Origin: Aquatica leii
Taxonomy: Eukaryota; Arthropoda; Insecta; Coleoptera; Lampyridae
Reading direction: 5' to 3'
NCBI GenBank assembly: GCA_035610365.1
Contig: CM069433.1
Location: 167,106,882-167,170,881 of the forward strand
DNA: 64,000 nt
The position numbers and the translations under genes were made by a program. Shown piece by piece: positions 22,900 to 35,219 of the stretch (position 1 is the stretch's first letter; every line of letters begins with the position of its first letter). The notes below the pieces were generated by a model. That model made no database searches. It was not told the DNA's origin and saw nothing but the letters and a program-made list of their open reading frames with translations.

Positions 22900-24449
22900 C
22901 AGTGATCAGACCGATACTTTTAAAAAGTATCGCTATACGATAAACGATACTTTGAACAAAAGTGTATCGCGATATCGATACTCTTTACTTTGTCTAGAAT
23001 GGTATCTCAATAGTGATAAAAGTATCGTTTTAATTTTGCATTACTTATTGCGATACTTTTTCATTAGTTATCTGAGAATACAAATCCTAATAAGAATTTT
23101 ACATTACTTTGAGTTGCATCTTTATTATTAAGGTTCAGTTATACCTACTAATCGTCGCTTCAACTTATGATCAAACCGTACTTACTTATTTAAAACTATA
23201 CAGAAAAGAATTACAATTTCAATTTAGCCGTATTTTAACATTAAACAAAAATTAATTATAAGTCTATTTTTTAAATCTGTGTTATCTACAAGTGATTTAG
23301 ATTTAAACCAGGATGTAAATCAAGATTTAAATTAGACGGGTTTTTAAAACAGTTGCACTCATCAGTCAGCAAAATCGTTATAGTTTTTCTGAAAATAAAT
23401 ACATATGTTTTATGAGTATTTGTTTACATAATACTTAAAAGAATGTTGACGAAAAGCAAAATTACACCTAATTGCACTACTTAATGAATCAAAAGCTAGG
23501 TGCTATTCCGTTATGTTATAAGAAATTTTATTATCTGGGTGTTGGATTATGGTTCGGATGTGGCAGACATTAAATAAAGATAAATATAGAATTTCTAAGT
23601 ACATCTAGGGTCGCTAAAGATAAAAGTATTTTTTTGCAATGTGACTTTTAGGTGGTTGTGAGGATTTACTTAAAAGCTGTTTACTGCAACCTTTTTTGGT
23701 TCTAATTGTTTTTTAAAGCATAATAATTTGCCATAAAATAATAAAAAATAGTACCAAGTTTAATAAATCTTTAAAATAATTTGATTTTTGTACTATACAT
23801 TAAACGTACTTAGTTGTAGTACATGATTTCAAAGAGCGCATATCTTCTTAAGCGGGCAATAGAGACGATCAAATTTATACATGTAAAGATGATGTAAATA
23901 TCCATGTAAAAATCGCCGTGAATGACCTTCAAAAATAGGACCTATTCTATATCATCAATTTTGTATGTAAAAATTGATGTAAAATTCTAAGCTTACAATA
24001 CACGCTAATCTTCAAAGTTTGTAAATAAATTGATGTAAATTACATGTAAATTATTATCGTCTATTGCGGCCTTTAAAACTGTTTATTTAGAAAAAGCCAA
24101 AAAAAATCAATTATCAGACAATGTGTAGATACGCCTGTTTTAAACAAAGTAAATACAGTACATTTAAAAATTGTAGATATTGTACAGGATTATTTAGTTG
24201 TAATTTAAAATACTATATAGAATTTAGAATTTGTTTTTACTTCAAAATACTTTTAAATTTCAACATTCTAATAAATTGTCAAGTATCGATTTAAAGTATC
24301 GCATTTTGCGATAGACGATACTAGAGAAAATTATCGCGATGCCTATATCGATACTTTTTTTTAAATGTATCGCGATACGACATTCTATACTAATAAAGTA
24401 TAGCAATTGTCGTATCGCGATACTATTATTGCTATACTTCCGACCACTG
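22900..24449. mobile_element. hAT-like MITE with perfect 8-bp duplication
   Basis: A 1,550-bp insertion starts CAGTGATCAGACCGATAC and ends in the complement of CAGTGGTCGGAAGTATAG. CTTTTTAA flanks it at 22892-22899 and 24450-24457. Both ends are sub-terminal arrays of AAGTATCG/CGATACTT in inverted orientation (22915-23070 and 24285-24430), which may be transposase-binding repeats. The middle has no recognisable coding sequence. Confidence 0.85.
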
Positions 24450-24509
24450 CTTTTTAACAATACAAACACATTTTTGAAACATTTATTCAAATTGTTACAA
24501 AATACACAC

Positions 24510-25620
24510 TATTTACTTTTGCAGTTGTCGCATATTTTTGTTTTTTGCCCATGTGCTGGGCAGACAAAATGTTTACAATTTTTGCAGAATCTATGACTCT
24601 TTTTATCCATGCCTCTTAGACAATATAAGCAACGTCCTTGCTTCTTTTTTTCTGAAGTATCTAGACGATCAGTCTGTAGTGGCACTAATAAATTGATTGC
24701 TTAAATAACCCTCTAGAGTTCTAGTAGTTAGGTTTTATGAGTTCTTCTCCAAGTTGAAATAAAAACTCTCGCCTACGATGAATTTTCTTTTTTTTTACTC
24801 TGGGTATTTTGTGACCCACAATGTAAATGCATTCAAACTCGCAATATCAGTAATATTTTAAAATAAAACAAGCAACAATCTCTTAGTGGCCCTTTTTACA
24901 CTGTATTGATTTACCATTTTATCCATGGTATCGACAGCGCCTTTGGTGTTGTTGTATTGCAATATTATAACGGGCTCAAATTTTTGTTCTTCGGCAATAA
25001 TAATGTTCGGTACTTACAACAATAACTGCTTTTTTTCTGAGTACGTAGGAAGTTAACGTTATCTCTTCTTTAAAAACAAACACGAAAGTAAGTTTTCATC
25101 TGGCAGTATTTGGCAAAAGAGCTGGCGGGATGTGTTGTTTATTTTTCCTTTATGGTTTGGATAAAGTAAGACCGCGAAAATATAGTTTTTTTGCTAGCGA
25201 AACACTTGTGAAAAAGTTATCCATTGTTATACCATGATCAGCACGAATGGACGAAGTCAGATCCATAACTACACGTTTACCTTGAGCTTCTTCTCGTTGA
25301 TGTTTTCTTTGACTAAGTATACCTGTAGATCTTTAGCATAAATAGAAGCAACATTCACTAAAACCCATATCTTGATTGCCATAAATGCTACTAGTTCCTC
25401 GTCAACTGTTGATACAGGTTGTCATCTTTTCTACGCTTTATTCTAGTAATCAAATCATCAAAACGCATTATTGAAAGTAATTGCATAAATCTATCGCAAG
25501 ACATTGCTGCAGTATTAATGGGTTTTGCGTAAAGAGGATATTTTGATCATAAAAATCTAATCGGCTCTACTGCCTTTTAGAGACCTGCTAAAATTAAAAT
25601 ACCAATAGACCACACCCACG
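24510..25620 (-). pseudogene. piggyBac transposase, broken
   Basis: From the right on the minus strand: NTAAMSCDRFMQLLSIMRFDD (the 'M...RF..I...LRFDD' block, about 25520-25450), a damaged middle, and VVMDLTSSIRADHGITMDNFFTS (catalytic-core Asp in MDNFFTS, about 25275-25200). The C-terminal zinc-binding domain reads GRCLYCLRGMDKKSHRFC, NCKHFVCPAHG and CDNCK (24640-24525). Several stops and shifts make it inactive. Confidence 0.78.
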
Positions 25621-25914
25621 TATTAATTTCAAGATAGCGCGTCAGATGGTAAGATTATAGCAGCAAAATATAAAAAAATATGTTACTAATTACACGAAGC
25701 GGGGTGCAAACCACACCTCAATAATATTTTTTTCGTGTATTGGCGAAAGGAAAAAACAACACATTTTACTAATGCCAACACTTTTCTAAAACGATAAGTG
25801 AGGATACCTTAAACGGATATTACGCTATCGTTGAAACTGTAAAAGGTGGAATAGAAAACATAGGCTGAGGTGCATTTTGCACCCTGCTTTGGGCTCCAAA
25901 GGTTAATGTCTTGC

Positions 25915-26100
25915 TATTGTAAAAGGATCTAATGTTATCTAGGCTTAATTACGGCTGTGCTATTTACTTGTCAGTTTGTGAGTTTTGGTTAAATCTTTTA
26001 AATAATATTTACAGGGCGGTCATACGTTTACCTAGTTCGTCTGGATTTTTGATACAAAACGTCCGTCCAAAGCAACCTATGTCAGATTCATTTTAGTAGA
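25915..26100 (+). pseudogene. LINE reverse-transcriptase C-terminal scrap
   Basis: The plus strand encodes MLSRLNYGCAIYLSVCEFW, then LLNNIYRAVIRLPS, the 'LDYG..VY......L..L..IH..A.R' block found after the catalytic site in LINE polymerases. The same segment (up to CTATTTACT) also precedes the left end of the piggyBac and occurs in tandem copy A, so the same LINE is represented on both sides. Confidence 0.5.
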
Positions 26101-26109
26101 AATTATAAA

Positions 26110-27475
26110 TTTTACCATCTCCCTTTCCATGTATAGTGTTTTCACCCACATATTACCATCTATACCATCAAAACTCCAGACGCCATATGGTCAACAATTT
26201 AATATTGTGGCCATTCCTCTAATAACTAATTTCTAATTTGCATCCACTCGATATCTTTGCTTTAAAGTGTCTCGAATTCTTTCAACAATGACTTATCAGG
26301 GCAAATAATATGGTTTGTATTATCATCTAAAAGACTACAGAAAGTTCGTTAATGTTTTATAGATGCCATTTCGCGTATATATAGATGAAAACAAAATAGT
26401 CCAGCTCATCAAGTTTCTTACTTCAGTCACTACGACTAAGTTACTTGCAGATTAAACGACGCTAAAAACATTGTCACTTAATTAGTAGAAGAAAAATGAC
26501 AAAGAGGATGGAATATCAAAATACAAGTTTAAATCTGTGAAACCCAAGCACGGCACTTTTCTAGATTTGCCAAAATGGCACGCGATGCTTATTCATTTCA
26601 AAAACGAAATTCTATACAAATACAAATAATAGTAACAAGTATACAACCATGACAATTTTTTTATATTTTTGCACTTAGTTTGGACAACAGCTATTTGCTT
26701 TTGAAAAAACTCTAATGCAATAAACGGAAAATACGATAAATCTTTTACTTCACCGGCTCTAAAAGATATGGAAAATTATAAGCATTTCCTATTTTTCACA
26801 ATTGGAACGGATCTTTAGTTAGCTATATAGTAGATTCTTCAAGATATGTATCTTAAAATTTCTAGTATAGCAGTTCTTTTTGTTTGTTATGTAGATCTTT
26901 TTTTTAGAAAAATCGGTAATAATTTTGAATGTAATATTACTGGCATTAATGCTTAAAATTTTTTTATTTACTATGAACACAAAAAGTAAAATAAGATTAC
27001 AATTTTTCACAATTTCTTTAAGAAATTTTTATTTTTTTACAGGTATTACTAGGAATTCCTTTATAATGATTAAAGCCATACTTGTCCTTTGTAGCTGCAA
27101 AAATTTAATTTTTTTTTCAATATATCTTCAATAAGTTTTTTTGGTATCATTGCATTGAGGAGCTTTGTTTGTTGTTTCTTACACTTTGCACTCGCATTGA
27201 TGCTTTGTTTAAAATAAGTGTTAGTTTTGCATCTTTCCTATTTAATGCATAATCAGAGACTAATAACAATGCTTTCTCACGTCAAGTTTTAATTTACGTT
27301 TTTTCTCTCCACCTCGACATTTCATAAAAATTGAGCTTGAGAGAAATCTCCGACACTAAAATTATCCAAAGACTACAAAAATAACCCGTGCTAACTTGAA
27401 TTCTACTTTTAGCACAAACATTTAGAAAATTGGTAATCATTTTCTTTAAATGGTTTTTTCTGAATGTCTACTGCA
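26110..27475. other. A+T-rich intergenic DNA
   Basis: No recognisable gene, RNA or repeat boundary. Short open frames on both strands near 26820-27130 are unsupported. Confidence 0.35.
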
Positions 27476-27481
27476 ACGTGT

Positions 27482-27620
27482 TACCAAAGCTCAGCTTGTG
27501 TGATAGCAATAACAAGGGAATTATCCAGAATGTTTGTTCCGGGCTCTGAAGATGTCCACTGCGACGCAAAAACTGAGCTTGTGTGATAACGACAACACGG
27601 AAATTGTCCAAAATTGAAAA
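27482..27620. repeat. short tandem repeat unit, about 82 bp apart
   Basis: AGCTCAGCTTGTGTGATAGC (27487 onward) and ACTGAGCTTGTGTGATAACG (27569 onward) begin two similar segments of about 45 bp continuing ACAA(C)G.GAATT.TCCA. Between them lies CTCTGAAGATGTC, resembling a Penelope-like tail motif, but no stem or GAAA box is preserved. Origin uncertain. Confidence 0.45.
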
Positions 27621-28019
27621 TTGTATAGCTTAAAATTTGTTTCTTTAAAACAATTCCATTTAAATAATGTTTTTCTAACATGGTACTATTTCTGTTTTAA
27701 GTAAATAAATTAGCCAACTAAATAAATAAAAATGTAATATTGTTATTTGCACCCTTAGGGTGCGAACATACCGAAGATGCATTAATAAACGAGGTTTAGG
27801 TCAGGGAAATTATTTTAAATTATAGATGGTACTCCATTATATTAGGACAATACAAAGTTACATTTTTTAAATGTAAACAATTGCAAATTCTGACAAACTA
27901 ATATTGAATGCTTTATTGTAAAAGTCGGTGAAACAGTGTTTTTGTATTTTACATTCATGATTTAATTTACTGTAGAAATAGTCGATGATTTATGTGCATG
28001 GAACAAGTGATAAAAACTG

Positions 28020-28832
28020 TCTGTTGACCAAAAAAATGTACTAAAAGCGGTTTCTCAAAAGAAGGCAAACGTCTAAATGCTCTTTTGAAAATTGAATGGA
28101 ACGTTTTAAACGAACGGAAAATGTGGCGTACAATAAAAACGTTACAACAAAACGGTCTTTAAATGAATAAAAAATAATTTAATGTATAATTGCTTGTGGC
28201 TGAGAATCCCCATGTAAACGCTTAAAACAAGAATTAGATATTAGTCGATCTACTACACGAAGAATTTTGAAGAAATATAACATATACCCATATCATATTC
28301 AGAAAAAAGCAAAAGTTGAGTGAAAATAATAAAATAAAAGATGAGCATTTCGTAATTGAATTCAACAAATGATAAATGTAGGCACTGTTTTTTTACTTTG
28401 TTTTGTTTGTGGAGGAAGTCACATTTCTCAAAAATGATTATATACTTCTAGTATTATTTTGATTAGGGACCATTTTATACAAATTAAAAGTGTTAGGTGA
28501 TCTTTAAATGTGTTCGTTGGTATTATAAAACGTTATGTAATAGAATCCCACTTTTTTATGGCACTGTAAATGGTAAATCTTTTTTGAATTTTTGTAAATT
28601 CACTTGTTTCGTTTACTTGAAATTATTCTACGGAATATTCTAGAGAGGTGTGTTATTTGAATGATGGTGCTCTTGTTCACTACACTGGTCCTATCCATCA
28701 TCTTAATGCTAAATTTTCACAAAAGTAGATTGGAAAAAGCGGTCCAATTGAATGGCTTTCACTATCACCTGAGTTGTACAAAATTGCCTTTTTTCATGGG
28801 GTTACTTTAAAGATGTAGTTTATCAAACACGT
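28020..28832 (+). pseudogene. mariner-like (IS630/DUF4817-type) transposase, broken
   Basis: The plus strand shows AENPHVN, RSTTRRILKKYNIYPYHIQ, KLSE (second helix-turn-helix; 28200-28320). After a damaged stretch come the DDE parts GTVNGKSFLNF (28563-28595), a degraded 'MHDGA.AHY' at 28655-28690, GPIEWLSLSPE-like (28742-28770), and FFHGVTLKM-like (28790-28815) up to VVYQT. Same family as the minus-strand copies at 10339 and 44187, here with the catalytic half. Many stops. Confidence 0.65.
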
Positions 28833-30230
28833 CAAGTCAATTTTTGTATAAAGCTGGCAGTTCCACTTACAAAACAAGGTGGAGGTAATTTCATGGTATC
28901 TGCTACCACATAGCGGTCTTCCACGTCAGGATATACGAAACTAAAACTAGGTTTTTTACGTAACATAAAATTTATTATAAATTTGTCTTTTCCAACATTT
29001 TCCGACAAAATGGTTTGTTGTTTATTTGTCAGAAAAGGTACTAGCACGTAATCATTAACATTTACCAAACTAGTAACAAAGTTTTCTTCAGCATTATCAT
29101 TCTCATCTCAAATTTCATCAGATGACGAGGAATCGCTAAACGCCGAATTGTCTGTTTTTAAATCTTCTTTTACAACAAAGTCTATGTCAAATTATTTTTC
29201 GTCCAACTCCAATTTTTTTTTAACTTTTTTCTATTTCTTTAATCTCGGATTTTTGTCTGTTTTATAACCATTCTTTATTTCTTCTTTATTAGGAGTGTTG
29301 TTGAAATTTTTGTTTTGTAGGTTTTCTACCGGTTTGTTTTTTTTTTTGGTGAGGTTTGAGCAAAAGGCTTTATTTTTTCAAGAGTTTTATGGAGACTATG
29401 GGAAGGTCCAGCGGTAGATGTAGTTGTATGACTTACACTAACTAAAGAAAATAGCGTTAACTCTGGTGTACACTCTCGCCCTGAGAGATCAGGTCTATCT
29501 GTAATTTTGCAAATCTGAAAGTCACAGTCAATAATCAAAGAAAGTAAAAAAAATACGCCAGTTTTAGAATACTTTTTAGTGATATTCATTGGTGTAAAAG
29601 CTAGCTGGTAAACTTTACCAACAAGCCATCTTCTTTAAGGTAGTTGTTTGATCCAGATTTTGAACCATAAAATCATCATTACGTTCGCTAAAATGTGTTC
29701 GGAATTATCCATCTACAGCAACCTACAAAGGTTGTAAGGTGTCCTTTTTGGGGAAAAATTTGGCTAAATTTATGGACAGTTTGTACTCTAGTTCCATCAC
29801 AGTTAAATATTGCATCTGGTCCAAAGCGCTCTCGGTATAGCATTTTTTTAAGTAACTGATAAAATTCGCCTACAGTATGCCGATTAAAAGCGCTTCCTCA
29901 AAAAAAACTAGTTGGGTTTGTTGTTCTTAGTAATAAGTCTTTATTTATATCATAAAACGACGAAACCATTTATATAAAGCTGTTTCATTTTTTGTTTAAC
30001 TTTGGGGAATTTTCTTTCTATTTTCTAAAGCATACAAATATGCAATTTTATTTGTATCTTCTTAAAGTAATTTTGTCTATGTCATATACTTTAGCGGTAC
30101 TTCTAAGTTTGCAATCATGTGAAACTTCTTCTACCGATTTTTTTAGTCACTCAGGTGAGGTTGGTACCCTATTCGTCTTTCTTTTCTTTCCAAAATTCTT
30201 ACACCCACCTTGGACATGTTAAACGTACAA
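28832..30230 (-). pseudogene. pogo/Tigger-like transposase, broken
   Basis: Minus strand from about 30220: an N-terminal Psq-type helix-turn-helix (EVSHDCKLRSTAKVYDIDKITLRRYK, slightly shifted). Then the DDE start ERFGPDAIFNCDGTRVQTVHK (29850-29770) with PQKGH and TFVGC. At 29068-28832 comes the C-terminal domain VNDYVLVPFLTNKQQT, FVYPDVEDRYVV and KLPPPC, often found behind insect pogo-type catalytic domains. The central DDE residues are lost and frames broken. It abuts the mariner-like copy at 28832, in the opposite orientation. Confidence 0.62.
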
Positions 30231-30239
30231 AATATTCAG

Positions 30240-31368
30240 TAAAAACGAACTTGTTGCGATTACTCTCAGAACGTGACTACTAATGAGCGCAAACAAATAT
30301 CTCAAGCGATGACGAGACAAGATCATTCTACTGTTGCGAATTCGACTAGCATCAACACTTTTAACGCGCTAAATTTAAAACCGCATTAAGGTTTCCTAAG
30401 TATCAAGTTTCCTTACATGCTATATTAATTGAATAGAAAATTTAATTCTTTGCAAGATGTCAAATTTCAATTTAAGTCGTTTATCAATTTAACAAGAAAA
30501 TTTCAAGAAAAGTGCCATACGGTGTTTCTAATGTAGAATCTTTCGTACTATACGACTGTTACAAACTATTTGAAATAAAACATTTCTAATCGACAATACC
30601 TTTAATTTTGTCTATAAAGATTATGTCTTCGCCTAACAGTTTAACATGCAGATTTAGAAATTTTGTAATAGACATTTTTATTGTTGAATTAAATAAGCTT
30701 TCGAACTAGGTAAGTTAATAATATTTTTACATATAAAATCGAATTTTTACGATTACGATTACGATTTTTTGTAACCACCCCCTGATTGCGCCGCCCCTAT
30801 AAAGTTTTCAAAAGTGAAAATCTTTTCGATAAACTCCCTATATGTGATTTAACCTATAAATTTTTTTTCCGTATTGCTAGACTAAATAGTTTTCAAGATA
30901 AATTTGAACGCCGCGCTCAAGGACTCACCCTGTATAATTATTGTTTATGCGGTATTTATACTCCATCCTTCCTCTAACCACACCTACTACAATTTACGAG
31001 TAACTGTTTTTTAAACAAAAATAAACATTTTATTCTTTAACTTATTGTTTTTATTAAATAAAACTAAATTGTAACTTTTTTTATAAAGATAATCTAATGT
31101 TGACATTGCCAGTTAGACAGCATAAGTAAATGTGATTATTTCAGGTTTACGGTTATAAATCAGTCTGGTGTAATTGTTTAAATTAACACATTTAAATTGT
31201 TATAAACAAAGTCTAAACTTAAACGTAATTTTTAATATATTGCAATGAAAGTTTAAAATAATGCTATATGACGAGGTCAAGACTTTTATTATCTAAAGTT
31301 ATGTATAAGATTATTATTATTGCGCAATAATGCTTGCAATGTAGTTTTAATTTACTATAATTCTGAAA
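30240..31368. other. region upstream of the SVWC gene
   Basis: Includes a short GATTAC/ATTACG hexamer run (30747-30766) and, at 30777-30945, a locally G+C-richer block ending CACCCTGTATAATT, an end motif seen in several insect Tc1/mariner-type elements. No gene was seen. The last 200 bp before 31369 would contain the promoter of the SVWC gene, but no element was recognised. Confidence 0.3.
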
Positions 31369-34300
31369 ATGTTGAATACCATTAACGTCAAGATACTTTT
31401 GTTATTAATTCTATATCGATCAAATGCTGAAATACCACATCCTTTACATAAAGCAGGTACGATACGTTGTAAATAAATTGTTTGCAACTTTACTTTATTA
31501 ATAAATAATTTTAAAACAAATTATACTAATTTTTATTTTGTTTATATTATGTTTTCGTAAAGTTTATATAATATAAACAGTATAGAATTGTTAGATTTCT
31601 TGTCAATATATTTTTGTAATTTTTTTGTGTTGTTCTAATTTGAATTAATATAAATTAATGGTTTTAGTATACTGGCTTATGGTTGTTATTAATTAGTATA
31701 TTAGGTAACAAGGTTGGAATGAAAATTCGATTCGAGTGGAAAGTTCTGAGCGCGAATGACTTTGATCTGTACGCAAAAGAACTTGGTCAAGCGAAATGCA
31801 CAACGGTGCCTAATTGCAAATAAACATACGTGTATTATCTGTTAAAAAAAAACTGTTTTGTACTCTAATTTATAAAAAAAGCAACATAATAAATATGAAG
31901 TTTTGTTAAAAATAATTTAGCAATTACAGTGATATTTTTTTGATCATTTTTTTATGTAAAAAACAAATTTTTTTTTCAAAAATTTGTAGTTTTGCTTTGT
32001 ACAGTGTTATAACAATCAAGTTTTTAGGGATCATTAACGATCAATTTCTCATACATTATTGTACGTTAACATATGTAGGTAGATATCAAATGATCGACAA
32101 AAAATAGAATTTTTTTTTAACGTATCCATATGTTTTTAAAATTATAGCTTTGTTTGTTATCAATTTCTACAAAATTTTGTTTAAAAATTATGTTTTTTTA
32201 ATATAAAAACATTGTTTAAAACATTGTATATAGTATTATTACTAAAATAACCATAAACGCAAATCACACATCATACAGAAATGATACATTGCATATACCG
32301 TCCATGTATGTACTATAAACGTAATAATAGCATACTATTTCTTTTAGAAAACACAGAAAAATGTATAGTTCCACAGCTTCCATCAAAATTTTTACTGGTA
32401 GGAAAAACAGCTACCATTTCTGGTCTATGTTATCAAGTTACCTGTAATCCAGATTTAACTATTACCGGATTAACGTAAGTTGTTTACAGTTAACAATTTT
32501 GTGTAAAAATATGTAAATATAATCTCTAACAAGAAACTATTAGAAACTTGGATAATCATTTGTGAATTAAACACTATTTTCCAAATGCATGTATGTTGTA
32601 ATACATCAGTATTGATTATATACTACATTTGAGTGTTCTCATTCATAGTTCAAGGTTAATCTGATGGTTAAACCTCAATTGTTTCATTTTAAAAAATGTG
32701 TTTTTAGTTTGCTTTAATTTCCATCTTGGAATCACACTGACTAATATACGCAAAAGTATTTATATAATTTTACACAATCAGTTTAATTAAATCTTTCAAA
32801 ACCTCACTTGTCATTACACTTTTTATGACGGACTAGAATGAATCCGTTATTTATGTTTTGGTTCTTTTTAGTTTTATTTTTAAAGTTATAAACCTAATTG
32901 AACGTAACACAGTAATCTTAAGTAAAAGTTTCAGCTGGATAATAAGTGATAATTTAAAATAACGAAATAGTAAATAATTTCCAACCAGGTAATGAAAGTA
33001 GCTCGTCTTTTTTACATAACTCAAACTAAGAAAGAATAACAAATCACAATTTTTAGATAGATCAGGATCAAGCTTGCTGGCATGTTAACATTTTTATTTG
33101 CTAGTTATCGCATTATTCACACGTTTTATAACTGTAAATGCAAAATATCAGATTACAGTATCCATTAATCATTAATGCATTATCTGTTAGTTTTGATTGT
33201 TTATTTGAATTTCGAAACATATATCGTACATAAATTAAATGTGTAACAACTTCACTTTTATGTTTTTTGCTTCTTATACCATACAAACATCAAAAAAATA
33301 TGTTTCATACTGGCTAAGCATACTAGAAAAAATTGTTTAAAATTTGCAAGTTTTAAAGTGTTCTAAAAATTAATCATATTATATTGTAAGCCTAAGAACG
33401 CCTAAAATTTAATTTCAAAATTATAAATTCAAAAACAATACAATTTTGTCGAGAATATTTAACATATTTGATAATAATTATAATTCTTAATAATAAGCAC
33501 ACATTTAGTTGCACGTCATTTTCACTGATAGGTGACGATTTTAGACTGGTAGTGTTTCTATTTATTATTATTTCATAATTCAATTCTTTTGTAAATATAT
33601 TATTTTACACATTTTATTTGTATATTCTACATTTTCTACATAATCTACATTTTACACATGATATGCGTTGTGTAGAAAATTGTATTGTTCTATATAATGT
33701 TAAATACGCGCCCATCACTGCAATGTAACTAACATTGTTTTTTAGAACTTCAGTTAACTTTATGAATTAAATAAAAGTTTTTCTAATTAAAGCAGTTGCT
33801 GATGTCTCTTGGCCTACTTTAACTTTTATTTATTTATAATGTTTGATGCAAAGTTTTTTAGTTGCCAGTAAAACACGCAATTAACAGTCATATTTCTACA
33901 CGTTTTTGTTAAAACATTAAGACAGAAAAGAGCTTCTCGTGTACTATTTGGAACCAAAACTAAATGTCTCTTATTTTTGAAGTAAAACTTCTTTAGGTGT
34001 GACTTGGGAGTAACACAGAAATTTTTTTACGGAAATAACGCTTACATAGTTTTTGCTATTTAAAAATAGTAATTAAGCATTTTTTTACATTTTTGACGTT
34101 TATATTGGCATGAGCAATTCTAACTTTTAACTTTATTGTGACTATTCACATGTTTATGAAGCGTTGTTTTAAATCTATATTTTATTTATAATTATTTTTT
34201 TAACAGTGTTCTGTTAATATAGAATGGCAGAGTCCTAGGAACATTTTACTCTTTCATTCATAAGTAAAAATATAAGAAAAACTAAACATACAGAAATTAT

Positions 34301-35055
34301 ATTTGTTTTAATTGAAGTTTAGTCTTTTTAGTAATATCTGTCACAAACGCAAAAGTTTTACTTCAACCGCGCGTACAGATTACCCACACTTAAATTTATA
34401 TGTATAGACGAGTATGAATGATTTTGTGAACCAACGATTCTGTGGTAAATGTTATGTAATTTACACTATGTGTTTGGCCCGTGCTCTTCATAAATCAAAA
34501 ATTATATTAAACAAACATTGATTTTTATTGATACATTAATTGAATCGTCAAAAAATTAATAACAACCTTTGTTTAAAATTTATTTTTTGTGGTGCCAACA
34601 TTGCAATCGTCAATATTTGATCGCAGGTGTACTTACGTAATAAACAGAAAAAACACTAAAATGTCAGTAGAAGTTGACAGGTTTTGTATTAAATGTAGTA
34701 CCAACATCATATTCCTAGTAATTTTAGCTTAAATTTTTTTAAATGTCATATTACAAACAGCAACACGAAAAATAATGTACGTTGCTCTCGTCAAAAGTTT
34801 CATAGCATAACTCACTCATATGCAACGTCTCGACTGTGAGGCATCGCTTCGTATTAACATTCGTTATGCTATGCTTTACTTTCGACGCTTGTTACGTAAA
34901 TAATTATTATTAATTTATCTAATTCTAATAATTTTAGCTGTTCTTCTTACGTATTGCGGCGTGGTTGTTGGATGTCAAATGTAAACTATTACAAGGACTT
35001 TCCAGACTGCTGTCCACAGGTCATGTGCAATAGCTTTAACGCAATAAAATTTTAA
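31369..35055 (+). CDS. single-domain von Willebrand C (SVWC, Vago-like) secreted protein
   Basis: Three coding exons: 31369-31456, 32348-32474 and 34938-35055, with GT-AG borders (G/GTACGA; TTTTAG; AC/GTAAGT; TTTTAG) and matching phases 1 and 2. The product is 110 residues: signal peptide MLNTINVKILLLLILYRSNA, a short linker, then EKCIVP, GLCYQVTC, LTCSSY, RGCWM, DCCPQVMC. That gives eight cysteines in the SVWC spacing, including the hallmark Asp-Cys-Cys-Pro near the C-terminus. AATAAA follows at 35059 and 35063. The family comprises small secreted insect proteins; Vago is induced by viral infection and other members respond to bacteria or diet, so an immune or stress signal is a reasonable inference only. 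The long second intron carries repeats. The gene converges on the transporter gene. Confidence 0.88.
32475..34937 (+). other. intron 2 of the SVWC gene
   Basis: 2,463 bp of A+T-rich intron. The only structure seen is the palindromic dispersed repeat at 34752-34905 and a weaker repeat at 34583-34640 (GTGGTGCCAACATTGCAATC), which resembles 41329-41380 in the transporter's intron 3. No coding frame is convincing. Confidence 0.5.
34752..34905. repeat. palindromic MITE-like dispersed repeat, copy 1
   Basis: Left arm AATGTACGTTGCTCTCGTC through TTTCATAGCATAAC, right arm (complement) TTACGTAACAAGCGTCGAAAGT through GCATAGCATAACG. The arms are about 45 bp with scattered mismatches. A second copy lies at 42148-42275 in the transporter gene. 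Small, non-coding and foldable, so probably a MITE; target duplication not resolved. Confidence 0.6.
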
Positions 35056-35219
35056 TAGAATAAATAAAACCGATTATATTAGTACATGTGTTTTTATACT
35101 ACTTCTTTCTAAACTTCTAATACTAATATCACACAATCATTCTAACACTAAGTAATTACAAATTACAGTAACATGTAAAATTTCTAATAACATTATTTCA
35201 TCTCTATAGCAACTTTAAA

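Larger units (their letters stand above)
22768..25902 (-). mobile_element. piggyBac-like element flanked by TTAA
   Basis: Left end CCTTTGGAGCTCGAAG preceded by TTAA (22764-22767). Right end, in complement, CCTTTGGAGCCCAAAGCAGGGTGCA followed by TTAA (25903-25906). TTAA duplication and these inverted ends define piggyBac. The transposase lies on the minus strand, 25610-24510. A 1.55-kb MITE is inserted near the left end, so the original length is about 1.6 kb, shorter than an autonomous element and therefore internally deleted. The left end carries an extra roughly 20-bp block within the terminal repeat that is also present in tandem copy A. Confidence 0.8.

Noticed and set aside
22898-24450. 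Repeated AAGTATCG blocks as a CRISPR-like array
   Set aside because: Eukaryotic context, irregular spacing, both orientations, and clear transposon ends with target duplication.
30747-30766. Telomere-like hexamer run
   Set aside because: Only about three units of ATTACG; not the insect TTAGG repeat.
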